DNA from: Paenibacillus illinoisensis NBRC 15959
Lineage (GTDB): Bacteria; Bacillota; Bacilli; Paenibacillales; Paenibacillaceae
Direction: 5' to 3'
Length of the DNA: 64,000 bases
Assembly (NCBI RefSeq): GCF_004000925.1
Contig: NZ_BIME01000001.1
Location: 1,178,001-1,242,000 of the forward strand
In this document: in pieces, positions 18,467-26,588 of the stretch
Position numbering within the stretch: the first letter of the stretch is position 1
How the letters are laid out: each line of letters begins with the position of its first letter
Made by a program: the position numbers and the translations under genes
Notes under the pieces: model-generated
Seen by the model: the letters and a program-made list of their open reading frames with translations, nothing else
Database searches by the model: none
What the model was told of the DNA's origin: nothing

Positions 18467-19360
18467 TTAGACCCCTCCTTTTTCGCTGTGCATATCCAGA
18501 AGCTTGGCAAGGGTCGTACGAAGTTCCTTCCGGTGAATCACCAAGTCCAACTGACCATGCTGCATATTAAATTCTGCCGTCTGGAAATCCTCAGGCAGCT
18601 TCTGACGAATGGTTTGCTCAATAACAATTCGGCCGGCAAAGCCAAATACGGCACCTGGTTCAGCGATGTTGATATCGCCCAGACTGGCGAAACTCGCTGA
18701 TACCCCACCGGTGGTCGGGTCCGTGATGACCGAAATATAAAGGCCTCCCTGTTCATCCAAACGAGCCAGTGCCGCACTTGTTTTGGCCATCTGCATCAAG
18801 CTGAGGATACTCTCCTGCATCCGCGCTCCACCAGAGGTCGAGAAAATAATCAGGGGCAAGTTTTTCTCCGTCGCGTGCTCTACAGCACGAGTAATTTTCT
18901 CCCCTACAACAGAACCCATGCTGCCTGTGAAGAAATCAAAGCTCATGACAGCAACAACCACAGGTAAACCTTCAATTGTTCCTTCTCCTGTAATTACAGC
19001 TTCCTTCAAGCCTGACTTCAGGCGCTGCTGCTCCAGCTTGCTGCTGTATCCCGGAAAACCAAGCGGATCAACCGAAACCATGTCGGCATCCAGCTCAACA
19101 AAGCCTTGCTCGTCCAAAACCATGGCAATACGCTCCATGGCATTCAAGCGCATGTGATAGCCGCAAGCAGGACATACTTTCAGATTTTTCTCCAATTCCT
19201 TGCTATATTGAATCGTGCCGCATTTGCTGCACTTGTTCATAAGTCCTTCAGGGATTTCACGCTTTGGACGTTCTACGACTTCCTGGCCTTCGCCACGAAC
19301 CGCACGCTCGGAAGGTATGGTAGCGTACTTCCGTTTTTTCTGGAATATATCTTTGAACAC
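18467..19360 (-). CDS. accD: Acetyl-CoA carboxylase carboxyltransferase subunit beta
   Basis: 297 residues from GTG 19358-19360 (start [15 protein letters not shown], the usual N-terminus; GGAGAGG about 8 bp upstream). The open frame extends further upstream but without homology. Four-Cys zinc ribbon CSKCGT...CPACGYH at about 35-60; carboxyltransferase core [22 protein letters not shown] and [14 protein letters not shown]. Operon with accA. The long upstream region (19361-19769) is described separately. Confidence 0.94.
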   Translation of the reverse strand: MFKDIFQKKRKYATIPSERAVRGEGQEVVERPKREIPEGLMNKCSKCGTIQYSKELEKNLKVCPACGYHMRLNAMERIAMVLDEQGFVELDADMVSVDPLGFPGYSSKLEQQRLKSGLKEAVITGEGTIEGLPVVVAVMSFDFFTGSMGSVVGEKITRAVEHATEKNLPLIIFSTSGGARMQESILSLMQMAKTSAALARLDEQGGLYISVITDPTTGGVSASFASLGDINIAEPGAVFGFAGRIVIEQTIRQKLPEDFQTAEFNMQHGQLDLVIHRKELRTTLAKLLDMHSEKGGV

Positions 19361-19769
19361 AACTACACCTCTCCAGCCGTTGATTTGATAGCCGCACCCT
19401 GCAGTACATCGCGAAAAGCGACTTCTACAGAGGTACTGCGGTGAACCGTTTACGACCCACACGCTGCAATGGGCCTTGTCCAGGCATTCACAACAAAAAA
19501 ATCCGCCGGCATAAGGCAAGAATCAGTGGCTTCTATCAGCACGATTGATGTTACCTGTATTACCGAAAGATTGTTGCGCGAAATACTTGAACTTGTCTCG
19601 GTAGGGTCTCCGGGAGCAGCCTGGTCAGTCCATAGCCTAACAAAAAAAGAAGGAAGGACAGCAGCATACAATACATGCAAGTCGATTCCTCTCTCCGCTT
19701 GCGCGGTCAGCCCCTTATGTACCGATGGTACTTTCTTCTTCGCCAAGGCACCTCTGATGTTGAATCAAA
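19361..19769 (-). other. Long upstream region of accD
   Basis: 409 bp between the 62-residue gene and accD. It contains one candidate 38-codon membrane-peptide ORF (19560-19676) and a GTACC-GATG-type inverted repeat GTACCGATGGTAC (19719-19731). No T-box core, riboswitch or terminator could be recognised. In B. subtilis the malic-enzyme gene ytsJ lies between dnaE and accD; nothing like it is present here. Confidence 0.4.
19560..19676 (-). CDS. Possible small membrane peptide (38 aa)
   Basis: ATG 19674-19676 to TAA 19560-19562. The peptide begins MYCMLLSFLLFLLGYGLTRL, a hydrophobic helix followed by an amphipathic tail with several Arg (PETLPRQVQVFRATIFR). A GAGAGAGG sequence lies 11 bp upstream of the ATG. 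No homology is recalled, and overlapping frames are also open, so this may be chance; the composition (one helix, basic C-terminus) is the only support. Confidence 0.25.
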   Translation of the reverse strand: MYCMLLSFLLFLLGYGLTRLLPETLPRQVQVFRATIFR

Positions 19770-19958
19770 TCAGGAATGCAGAATCGAATTCAGCACTTCC
19801 TGGACTTCTTCCAATTCCCCAGAAGGGACGCGAATCTCAAATTGCTGCTTGGATAAACTGATGGGACGGGTCTGTACCAGAAAACCTTCTTCCGAAAGCT
19901 TGGTCTTAATCTTGTCCGCAACCTTTGCTGTCGGTGCAATGTAAATCACCGTCCACAT
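19770..19958 (-). CDS. Conserved 62-residue protein, function unknown
   Basis: MWTVIYIAPTAKVADKIKTK start with GGGGGCGG about 6 bp upstream. It reads as a compact alpha/beta fold: a beta strand (WTVIYIAP), an amphipathic helix (KVADKIKTKLSEEG), a strand (FLVQTRP), then strand-turn-helix (QFEIRVPSGELEEVQEVLNSIL). Short proteins of this pattern are found in this position in related bacilli as I recall, but no activity is known. It is the first gene on the strand before the accDA operon. Confidence 0.7.
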   Translation of the reverse strand: MWTVIYIAPTAKVADKIKTKLSEEGFLVQTRPISLSKQQFEIRVPSGELEEVQEVLNSILHS

Positions 19959-20209
19959 GCCATGTCCGCCCCCTAAGCTAATGTTCAGAGCCCGTATATT
20001 GGACTAATGATACCATACCTCCGTTTTTTTCTGCAAGGAAGGGTTCAGGACCTTAGGGGAGAAAACGGGATCTTGGGGGACATTTGTCCCACTAGGATAA
20101 CCGATACGCTTAACACTTCGTCTGATATTTTGGCAAGGGAGATAAGACGTTCAGGTTCTCCAGGGCAGCACCTGCCGCCCTGAATGTCCTGCAGCTAGGG
20201 AGGAAATTA

Positions 20210-20698
20210 TTAATCGGTAGGGTATTTTTTAGCATTGAGATTTTTGTGGGCAATACGTGCGGAAGCCGCAGCAGCCAGACCGGCGACCAGATCATCCAGG
20301 AAGACATGAATGCCTGATCCATCTTCATTCAGATCGTGAATGACGCCTATTTTTTCTTTATCCAGGTAACCAAAACTGGTTAAACCAATCATGCCATACA
20401 CATGGGTAATGCCAAGGGCCAGAGTCTCGTCCACTCCATACAGGGATTCATCCGCTTCCATAATGGCCTGCAGCGGCTGGGGCAAAAGACGTTTTTCAGC
20501 CAGTTCATCCAGAGCAATGCCAGTATACAGCGTATACTGAACCTCTCTTTTTTGTAGTACAGACTTCACACTTGTTACACAATCATCCATTGTCAGTTCC
20601 GGGTGGTACCCTTTTTGCAGACGATATACAATTTCAGCGATTGCATCAATCTGTACACCCCGCCGGGCCAGCATAGCTTCTACGATTTCATATGACAT
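20210..20698 (-). CDS. Phosphatidylglycerophosphatase A-like protein (YutG type)
   Basis: 162 residues with GGAGG 7 bp before the ATG. It matches the PgpA/YutG family: MLARRGVQIDAIAEIVYRLQ, the central DECVTSVKSVL-like DDCVTSVKSVLQKREVQ, and GIHVFLDDLVAGL, whose acidic pair is conserved in the family. Members dephosphorylate phosphatidylglycerol phosphate in lipid synthesis, but the Bacillus YutG group has soluble character, so the assignment to lipid metabolism is tentative. Stands alone between dnaE and the 62-residue gene. Confidence 0.75.
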   Translation of the reverse strand: MSYEIVEAMLARRGVQIDAIAEIVYRLQKGYHPELTMDDCVTSVKSVLQKREVQYTLYTGIALDELAEKRLLPQPLQAIMEADESLYGVDETLALGITHVYGMIGLTSFGYLDKEKIGVIHDLNEDGSGIHVFLDDLVAGLAAAASARIAHKNLNAKKYPTD

Positions 20699-20864
20699 AT
20701 CTCGACCTCCCGCATCGCTCCCCCGAGGACCGCGAGGTCCTTCGGTGTTCTCAAGTGTATGCGGCTACCCAGCAAAACGTTCATAAAAAAACACAAATGG
20801 ACTTCTGTCCGGGGTTAAACGGGGCTCCGCAGACAGCAGTCTCACTTGGTTTGGCCAAACAAAA

Positions 20865-20893
20865 GAACCCGTCCGGCATAACCGGACAGGTTC
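20865..20893 (-). terminator. Terminator of dnaE
   Basis: GAACCTGTCCGG and CCGGACGGGTTC (one G-T pair) flank a 5-base loop; minus-strand TTTTGTTT follows. Confidence 0.85.
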
Positions 20894-20923
20894 CTCCTTT
20901 GGCGATGGGCGCTGCCAAGGCCA

Positions 20924-23900
20924 TTACTTGATTTTAACTGTACCCTCGCCCAGCATCTGTTCCATCTCGGAGAACAGTGTAGGAGACGGTTTAATCCGGT
21001 AAGCATCGCTTAACGCGAGCAGCTTCTGCTGCTGCTCATAGAAAAGTACCGTTGCAACCGGACCCGGATGCTGTTGGAGCAGCTGCTTCAAACGTGTCAG
21101 CAGTTCCGGTTTCTCGGACTGTGGAGTGATCTTCACGAACACCCGCTGCTGTGCGGGCTGAGACCGGCGAATCTGCTCAGATCCACTGGCAGAAACGGTG
21201 CTGCCTGGCGGCGATGCAGGCGTCGCCTCAGCCTTGCCTGCGCCTTCCTCTCGGTGCGCTGCTGCCAGCCCTCCACCTGCGCTGCTGCGTACAGCTCCAG
21301 CTGCTGCTCCAGCCCCCGCACCGGCTGGCTGCCGTGCCGGTGCCGCCGGCCGGGAAGGGCTGCCGCTGCCGGGCTTCCCGCGCCGTTCGCGGCTGCGCAG
21401 CTGCTGTTCCAGTGCCGCCTGTGTGAGCGGCGCCACCTCCTCAGCCAGCAGCTTAAACCCTTCGTCCTGCTGCTGCACTTTGGCACGCACGACGAGCAGT
21501 TCGCCTTTCCCGACATGCTGCTGGCTCCGCCGCCATACTTCGGGAAAGAGAACCACTTCGCATCGTTCAATCTGGTCTTCCAGCTCCATGAACGCCATGG
21601 CCTTGCCCTGTTTCGTCGTGATCGACTTCACGGACACCACCATCCCGGCAGCAACGGCCATCGTATCGTCGGCCGCTTCGGTCAGCTCCATAATCCGGTC
21701 TGCCCCGCTCGATTCGAGCACATCTTCATAATCGTCAAGCGGATGACCGGAGAGATAGAGACCCAACAATTCCCGCTCAAGCTCCAGCTGCTGAGTGGCC
21801 GAATACGCAGGGATCTGTGGATATTCAATCTCCCAGTTGGGTGTCTCAACAAAATCAAACAGCTGAATCTGCAGATCCTCGCGCTCCTTGCGCCACTTCA
21901 GAGCAGCTTCCACCGTCTCGTCCAGCATCGCGAGCAGCTGAGCCCGGTGTCCCGGTAAAGTGTCAAAAGCTCCCGCCTGAATCAATGATTCAATGACACG
22001 TTTGTTGCAGACACGCAGATCAACACGGCGACAAAAATCGAGCAAACTGTCGAATGGGCGCTCCTTGCGGACGAGCATGATACTCTCCATAGCTTGGGTG
22101 CCGACATTCTTCACAGCAGCCAGTCCAAAACGGATAGAACCGGATGCAAATACCTCAGCTTGATTCTGGTCCACTCCGCCGGATAAACCCGTTTCATCCT
22201 GATCTACATGTTTTATCGCCGACGCTTCACTACCGTTTCCAGATAACCCCTCTTGTTTCAGGTCTTCAGGAATTACAGTCGAAGCTTGCCAGCCATATGA
22301 ATCATCACCTTCTTCGGGCATTGGGCCTGGGTCATCCGGCAATGGTGCATCACCATATTCTTCCTGGCCGGGATGATCATACATATGATTTTCGGTGTTG
22401 TTCCCATTGTCTATGTCGGACCTGTCAGTCAGATTGTTCTCCGGTTTACCGGTTACTGCAAAGACTGGAGTAAACAGAATGCCGCTCTCGTTGACGTCAG
22501 GCGGCAGGACTTCAATTCCCATACGTCGACATTCCACGACGTATTCCGCAACCTTGCGGTGACTGCCCATAACAGCGGTCAGCATGGAAGCCATAAAATG
22601 AACCGGGTAATGAGCCTTCAGATATGCGGTCTGGAACGCCAGTACACCATATGCCGCGGCGTGGGCACGCGGGAAACCGTAGTTGGCAAACTTCACGATC
22701 ATGTCATAGACCAGGTCCGCTTCTTCCTCGCTATAGCCTTGTTTGAGACTGCCCTGAACGAAATGTCCACGTTCCAGATCGAGCACTTCCCGTTTCTTCT
22801 TGGACACGGCTCGGCGCAGCAAGTCTGCTTCCCCCAGTGAGAACCCCGCCATGCGTGAAGCAATCTGCATGATCTGTTCCTGATAGACGATGATGCCATA
22901 CGTATCCTTAAGGATGGATTCCAGATCGGCATGGGGATAATCGACCTCAATTTGTCCATGCTTGCCCTGAATATACTTGGAGATGAACTCCATTGGACCC
23001 GGACGATACAAAGCGAGAACGGAGATGATGTCTTCAAATACCGTCGGCTTCAGATCCTTCAGCACACGACGCATGCCCGCCGATTCCAGCTGGAATATGC
23101 CCATCGTGTCGCCACGGCCAAGCATCTCATACGTCTTTGCATCATCATCCGCGATATAGCGGAAATCCGGAACTTGGCCTTCTTCCCCGATCCAACGCAG
23201 GCAGCGTTCAATAATGGAAAGGGTCCGCAGTCCGAGAAAGTCCATCTTGAGCAGCCCGATTGACTCCAGATTTTCCATCGAGTATTGGGTTAGCGCAGTG
23301 CCCTCGCTTCCTTCCTGAAGCGGAACGGCATCGGTCAGGGGATCGCGTGATATAACGACCCCGGCAGCATGCGTGGAGGCATGGCGCGGCATGCCTTCTA
23401 CCTTCATGGCCATGTCCAGCAGTTCACGGGTTTTCGGCTTCGTTTCATATAAAGCCTTCAGTTCAGGCGTTGCTTCCATGGCACGCCGGATGTTGATCCC
23501 GAGCTGGGCAGGAATGAGCTTCGCTGCCTTATCCACCTCGCCATAAGGTACATTTAACGCCCGTCCAACATCCCTTACTGCTGCACGTGCAGCCATTGTA
23601 CCAAAGGTAATAATCTGTGCCACATGTGCTTTTCCGTATTTGGCTGCGACATAATCAATAACTTCATCCCGTCGCTCATCGCTGAAATCGATATCGATAT
23701 CGGGCATGGAAATGCGTTCAGGATTCAGGAAACGTTCAAAGAGCAGGTTATATTTCATCGGATCAACATCAGTAATATGCAGTGTATAGGCAACAAGGCT
23801 TCCCGCCGAGGAACCCCGCCCTGGGCCAGTAACGATCCCTTGTCTATGGGCATAAGCGATAAAATCCCATACGATCAGGAAGTAATCCGAGAATCCCATA

Positions 23901-24913
23901 CTGTCGATGACCTGAAGTTCATAGTTCAATCGCTGCTCCAAGTCGGAACGAAGGGCCGAATCCGTCCAGCGTTCTGAGCCGGCATATCGTTCCTTCATGC
24001 CTTTTTCACAGAGCTCTCTCAGGTACTGAGAAGGACTCTGTCCCTCAGGAAGCGGTCTGTATTCAGGCAAGATGGACTTGCCAAATTCCAGCTGCAGTTC
24101 ACAGGAATCGGCAATACGAACCGTATTCTTCAGCGCTTCTTCCACATGAGGGAACAAGCGGGCCATCTCCTGCTCACTTTTCAAATACAGCTGATTGGTA
24201 CCAATCCGAAGACGACTCTCATCATCAACGGTTTTCCCGGTTCCGATACAAATGAGCACATCCTGAAGTTCAGCGTCCGCTTCGGACAAGTAATGCACAT
24301 CATTGGTAGCTACAAGCGGAATATCCAGTTCCTCGGCTAGACGAATCAATTGGGGATTGACTCTTTTCTGCTCTGCGAGGCCGTGATCCTGAAGCTCCAG
24401 ATAGAAATCAGGACCAAAAATATGTTTATAACGAAGCGCAGCCCGCCGAGCCTCTTCTTCCCGTCCATGCAGCAAATGCTGAGGCACTTCTCCTCCCAGA
24501 CAAGCACTCAGACAGATAATGCCCTCGTGATGGGCAGCCAAACTCTCCATATCAATACGTGGCTTGTAATGGAAACCTTCCAAATGCCCAATAGAGCATA
24601 ATTTCATCAGGTTGCGGTAACCTGTCATGTTCTTCGCCAGCAAAATCAAGTGGTGAATGGGCTGATCCTTGCGGCTGCCCCGCTCCTTGCGGGACCCTGC
24701 GGTCATGTATGCCTCACAACCGATAATCGGCTTGATGCCTCGTTCGATACAGGCTTTATAAAAGGGAACAGCGCCGTACATGACGCCGTGATCGGTCAAT
24801 GCGAGTGTGGTCATCCCAAGATCTGCGGCCTGGTTCACGAGATCCGGAATACGCGCAGCGCCGTCCAGCAAACTATATTCACTATGAACGTGCAAATGCA
24901 CAAAAGAACTCAT
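20924..24913 (-). CDS. dnaE: DNA polymerase III alpha subunit DnaE, with two extra inserts
   Basis: 1329 residues, against about 1115 in B. subtilis. PHP domain from residue 5 (HLHVHSEYSLLDGAA) with metal ligands retained; polymerase palm with GPGRGSSAGSLVAY and catalytic acidic motif PDIDIDFSDERRDE near 402; DTYGIIVYQEQIMQIA fingers; helix-hairpin-helix and OB-fold region about 1050-1165. Two inserts stand out: residues about 820-920, acidic and rich in Asp, Glu, Asn and Gly (between ESGILFTP and RFGLAAVKNVG), and about 1170-1253, very rich in Ala, Gly, Pro and Ser, where the DNA becomes sharply GC-rich. Both are probably disordered linkers. DnaE extends RNA primers at the fork alongside PolC. 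Confidence 0.95.
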   Translation of the reverse strand: MSSFVHLHVHSEYSLLDGAARIPDLVNQAADLGMTTLALTDHGVMYGAVPFYKACIERGIKPIIGCEAYMTAGSRKERGSRKDQPIHHLILLAKNMTGYRNLMKLCSIGHLEGFHYKPRIDMESLAAHHEGIICLSACLGGEVPQHLLHGREEEARRAALRYKHIFGPDFYLELQDHGLAEQKRVNPQLIRLAEELDIPLVATNDVHYLSEADAELQDVLICIGTGKTVDDESRLRIGTNQLYLKSEQEMARLFPHVEEALKNTVRIADSCELQLEFGKSILPEYRPLPEGQSPSQYLRELCEKGMKERYAGSERWTDSALRSDLEQRLNYELQVIDSMGFSDYFLIVWDFIAYAHRQGIVTGPGRGSSAGSLVAYTLHITDVDPMKYNLLFERFLNPERISMPDIDIDFSDERRDEVIDYVAAKYGKAHVAQIITFGTMAARAAVRDVGRALNVPYGEVDKAAKLIPAQLGINIRRAMEATPELKALYETKPKTRELLDMAMKVEGMPRHASTHAAGVVISRDPLTDAVPLQEGSEGTALTQYSMENLESIGLLKMDFLGLRTLSIIERCLRWIGEEGQVPDFRYIADDDAKTYEMLGRGDTMGIFQLESAGMRRVLKDLKPTVFEDIISVLALYRPGPMEFISKYIQGKHGQIEVDYPHADLESILKDTYGIIVYQEQIMQIASRMAGFSLGEADLLRRAVSKKKREVLDLERGHFVQGSLKQGYSEEEADLVYDMIVKFANYGFPRAHAAAYGVLAFQTAYLKAHYPVHFMASMLTAVMGSHRKVAEYVVECRRMGIEVLPPDVNESGILFTPVFAVTGKPENNLTDRSDIDNGNNTENHMYDHPGQEEYGDAPLPDDPGPMPEEGDDSYGWQASTVIPEDLKQEGLSGNGSEASAIKHVDQDETGLSGGVDQNQAEVFASGSIRFGLAAVKNVGTQAMESIMLVRKERPFDSLLDFCRRVDLRVCNKRVIESLIQAGAFDTLPGHRAQLLAMLDETVEAALKWRKEREDLQIQLFDFVETPNWEIEYPQIPAYSATQQLELERELLGLYLSGHPLDDYEDVLESSGADRIMELTEAADDTMAVAAGMVVSVKSITTKQGKAMAFMELEDQIERCEVVLFPEVWRRSQQHVGKGELLVVRAKVQQQDEGFKLLAEEVAPLTQAALEQQLRSRERRGKPGSGSPSRPAAPARQPAGAGAGAAAGAVRSSAGGGLAAAHREEGAGKAEATPASPPGSTVSASGSEQIRRSQPAQQRVFVKITPQSEKPELLTRLKQLLQQHPGPVATVLFYEQQQKLLALSDAYRIKPSPTLFSEMEQMLGEGTVKIK

Positions 24914-25050
24914 GTTCGTTACTTCCTTTCGCCGCGGATAGCTGCAGCATCTGTCTTCAGAGCCCAGGTGCTGCCTATCTTTCTTCTATATGAATACAAT
25001 AACTAAATAAAATTTCAGCACGTACAACCGTACTTTATTATTCTATTTTA

Positions 25051-25080
25051 TCATATCGTCCGGGGGCACGCCCATACAAT
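25051..25080 (+). promoter_or_regulatory. Sigma-E-type promoter for ytrH-ytrI
   Basis: TCATATC (25051-25057), 15-bp spacer, CATACAAT (25073-25080). Both elements agree with the mother-cell sigma-E consensus (-35 TCATATT, -10 CATACAAT). Distance to the ytrH start is 76 bp. Confidence 0.75.
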
Positions 25081-25156
25081 AAGAGTACAAGCCGCTCCCC
25101 CTGTTTCGGGCCACTGACAGGAGGTGCGCTGCTGGGTCTGAAAGGGGTGTTAGCGG

Positions 25157-25486
25157 GTGAGCACATTTTTATCCAAAGCCATTCTTGATTTCTTTATTGC
25201 GTTTGGCATTGTGCTGGGCGGTGCGATGATCGGAGGAATTGGTGCTGTTATCTCTCTCCAGCCTCCGACTCAGACGATGCTTGATATTTCCGGCAAAATC
25301 AAGATATGGGCGCTTGCAGCCGCAGTTGGGGGCACCATCGATCCGATGCGTGTCATTGAGAGCAACGTTCTCGACGGCAATCTGTCGCCAGCGGTCAAGC
25401 AAATTTTGTATCTGATCTCGGCCTTTATGGGCGCTCATATGGGAACCGAACTCGTAAAATGGGTATGCGGCGGAGGGCGGGGTTAA
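25157..25486 (+). CDS. ytrH: Sporulation membrane protein YtrH
   Basis: 109 residues starting at GTG 25157. Two or three membrane helices: about 8-32 (DFFIAFGIVLGGAMIGGIGAVI) and a C-terminal helix (YLISAFMGAHMGTEL). It matches the YtrH family (SLQPPTQTMLDISGKIKIWALAAAVGGTIDPMRVIE). In B. subtilis ytrH and ytrI are sigma-E-controlled genes needed for efficient sporulation; the sigma-E promoter and the neighbouring ytrI here fit that. Confidence 0.9.
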   Translation: MSTFLSKAILDFFIAFGIVLGGAMIGGIGAVISLQPPTQTMLDISGKIKIWALAAAVGGTIDPMRVIESNVLDGNLSPAVKQILYLISAFMGAHMGTELVKWVCGGGRG

Positions 25487-25507
25487 TATGGCACCGGGAC
25501 TGAGCCC

Positions 25508-25996
25508 ATGAGGATTCCGCCTTTTTCACGCTACCGCCCGCTTATGCGCATGACAGCCGTGTTTGTCCTTGGAATGATCGCGGGAAGCGCTGTATACAAC
25601 GGTGTATTTCACCTGAGCTATAACAAACTCTGGCTAACCAATCAGGAGTTGCAGCTCCAGCTGCATCAGAATGAGGAGGATATCAAAACGCTGAAAAAAT
25701 ACAGTAAACGGCAAACCGTCATTAAGGAAATTAAGGTGCGCGCTGAAGAGTCTGACAAAGGTCCGGACGAGGCTTCTCTGAAAATCATGCTGCAGAAGCT
25801 GGGGGACGAGCTTGAGGTTCTTCGTGGTCGTGATGTATTTAATATCGATGAGTACAGCAAAATGACCCGCATCATGTTGAACCAGAAAGTATACACGGTA
25901 AGAGAAAAAGAATACACCGTTCAGGTCAAAACCATGCTTGTTATGGAAGGCGTACTTCAGGTTTGGGTACAAATTCGGATGCATGTTCCGGCTTAA
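25508..25996 (+). CDS. ytrI: Sporulation protein YtrI
   Basis: 162 residues. One N-terminal membrane helix (about 13-35), then a coiled coil (about 40-75, LWLTNQELQLQLHQNEEDIKTLKK) and a C-terminal soluble domain ending IRMHVPA. The second gene of the ytrHI pair, 21 bp after ytrH, probably the same sigma-E transcript. The function in spore formation is unclear in characterised Bacillus; it is anchored, presumably, in the forespore outer membrane. Confidence 0.85.
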   Translation: MRIPPFSRYRPLMRMTAVFVLGMIAGSAVYNGVFHLSYNKLWLTNQELQLQLHQNEEDIKTLKKYSKRQTVIKEIKVRAEESDKGPDEASLKIMLQKLGDELEVLRGRDVFNIDEYSKMTRIMLNQKVYTVREKEYTVQVKTMLVMEGVLQVWVQIRMHVPA

Positions 25997-26091
25997 CCAC
26001 TGGGAAGCAGCTAGAAAAAACTGCCCTTGTCCCTGGCTCGCGTGGTACAATAAGGGCAGTAAATGCTTTCCAGAAAAGGAGCTGCTCATTC

Positions 26092-26433
26092 GTGTTGATT
26101 GATGTTCTCAAGTATGTCCTGATCGCCATATTCGCTCTAGCCATGGTCTGCTCGGCGCTGAACAGCATTCGTTCGTACCGGGCCGCGAATGCCGCTGACG
26201 CTGGCCTTTACCGTTCATGGACCAATATTTGGATGGGTGGCATGCTGATTGTATTGTCCATAATCCTCATGTTTGTCTTCACCGGATCGAGCCTCTCTAT
26301 TGTTGTGGAAGCGCTCTTTCTGATTATTGGGGCCTACAATCTGTTCGCTGGCTTGCGCAACCGCAGCTACTTTGCCCGTCTACGGGAGCACAGCGGAAAT
26401 CAGTCAGGCAGCGCGTCCAGGCAGTCTGTTTAA
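26092..26433 (+). CDS. ytpI: YtpI-like membrane protein
   Basis: 113 residues from GTG 26092 with AAAGGAG 10 bp upstream; upstream codons in the same frame overlap ytrI and are not supported. Three hydrophobic helices: about 5-22, 45-64 and 67-90. Position and topology match B. subtilis YtpI, which lies next to ytoI. The nrnA (ytqI) gene that sits between ytrI and ytpI in B. subtilis is absent here. Function unknown. Confidence 0.7.
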   Translation: MLIDVLKYVLIAIFALAMVCSALNSIRSYRAANAADAGLYRSWTNIWMGGMLIVLSIILMFVFTGSSLSIVVEALFLIIGAYNLFAGLRNRSYFARLREHSGNQSGSASRQSV

Positions 26434-26462
26434 TGCACGCAGTTATAATTTATCTGCAGCGA

Positions 26463-26549
26463 AAAGAGGATATTCCACTCATCAATACATGTCTGAATGC
26501 GGCGTGAACAGCAGTTCGACATGTACCGATGAGTGCGGATATCCTCTTT
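26463..26549. terminator. Long hairpin between convergent ytpI and ytoI
   Basis: Arms of 31-32 nt (left starting AAAGAGGATATTCCACTCAT, right ending CGGATATCCTCTTT) pair with three mismatches and one bulge around a loop of about 24 nt. A/T-rich flanks on both sides make it a bidirectional terminator, but it is about twice the usual length. Confidence 0.75.
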
Positions 26550-26588
26550 GTTATATATTTGGGAGCAGTGATTCACTGATCACCTGAA

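Noticed and set aside
19361..19769. T-box or riboswitch for accD
   Set aside because: No T-box core sequence or terminator/antiterminator pair could be found by eye.
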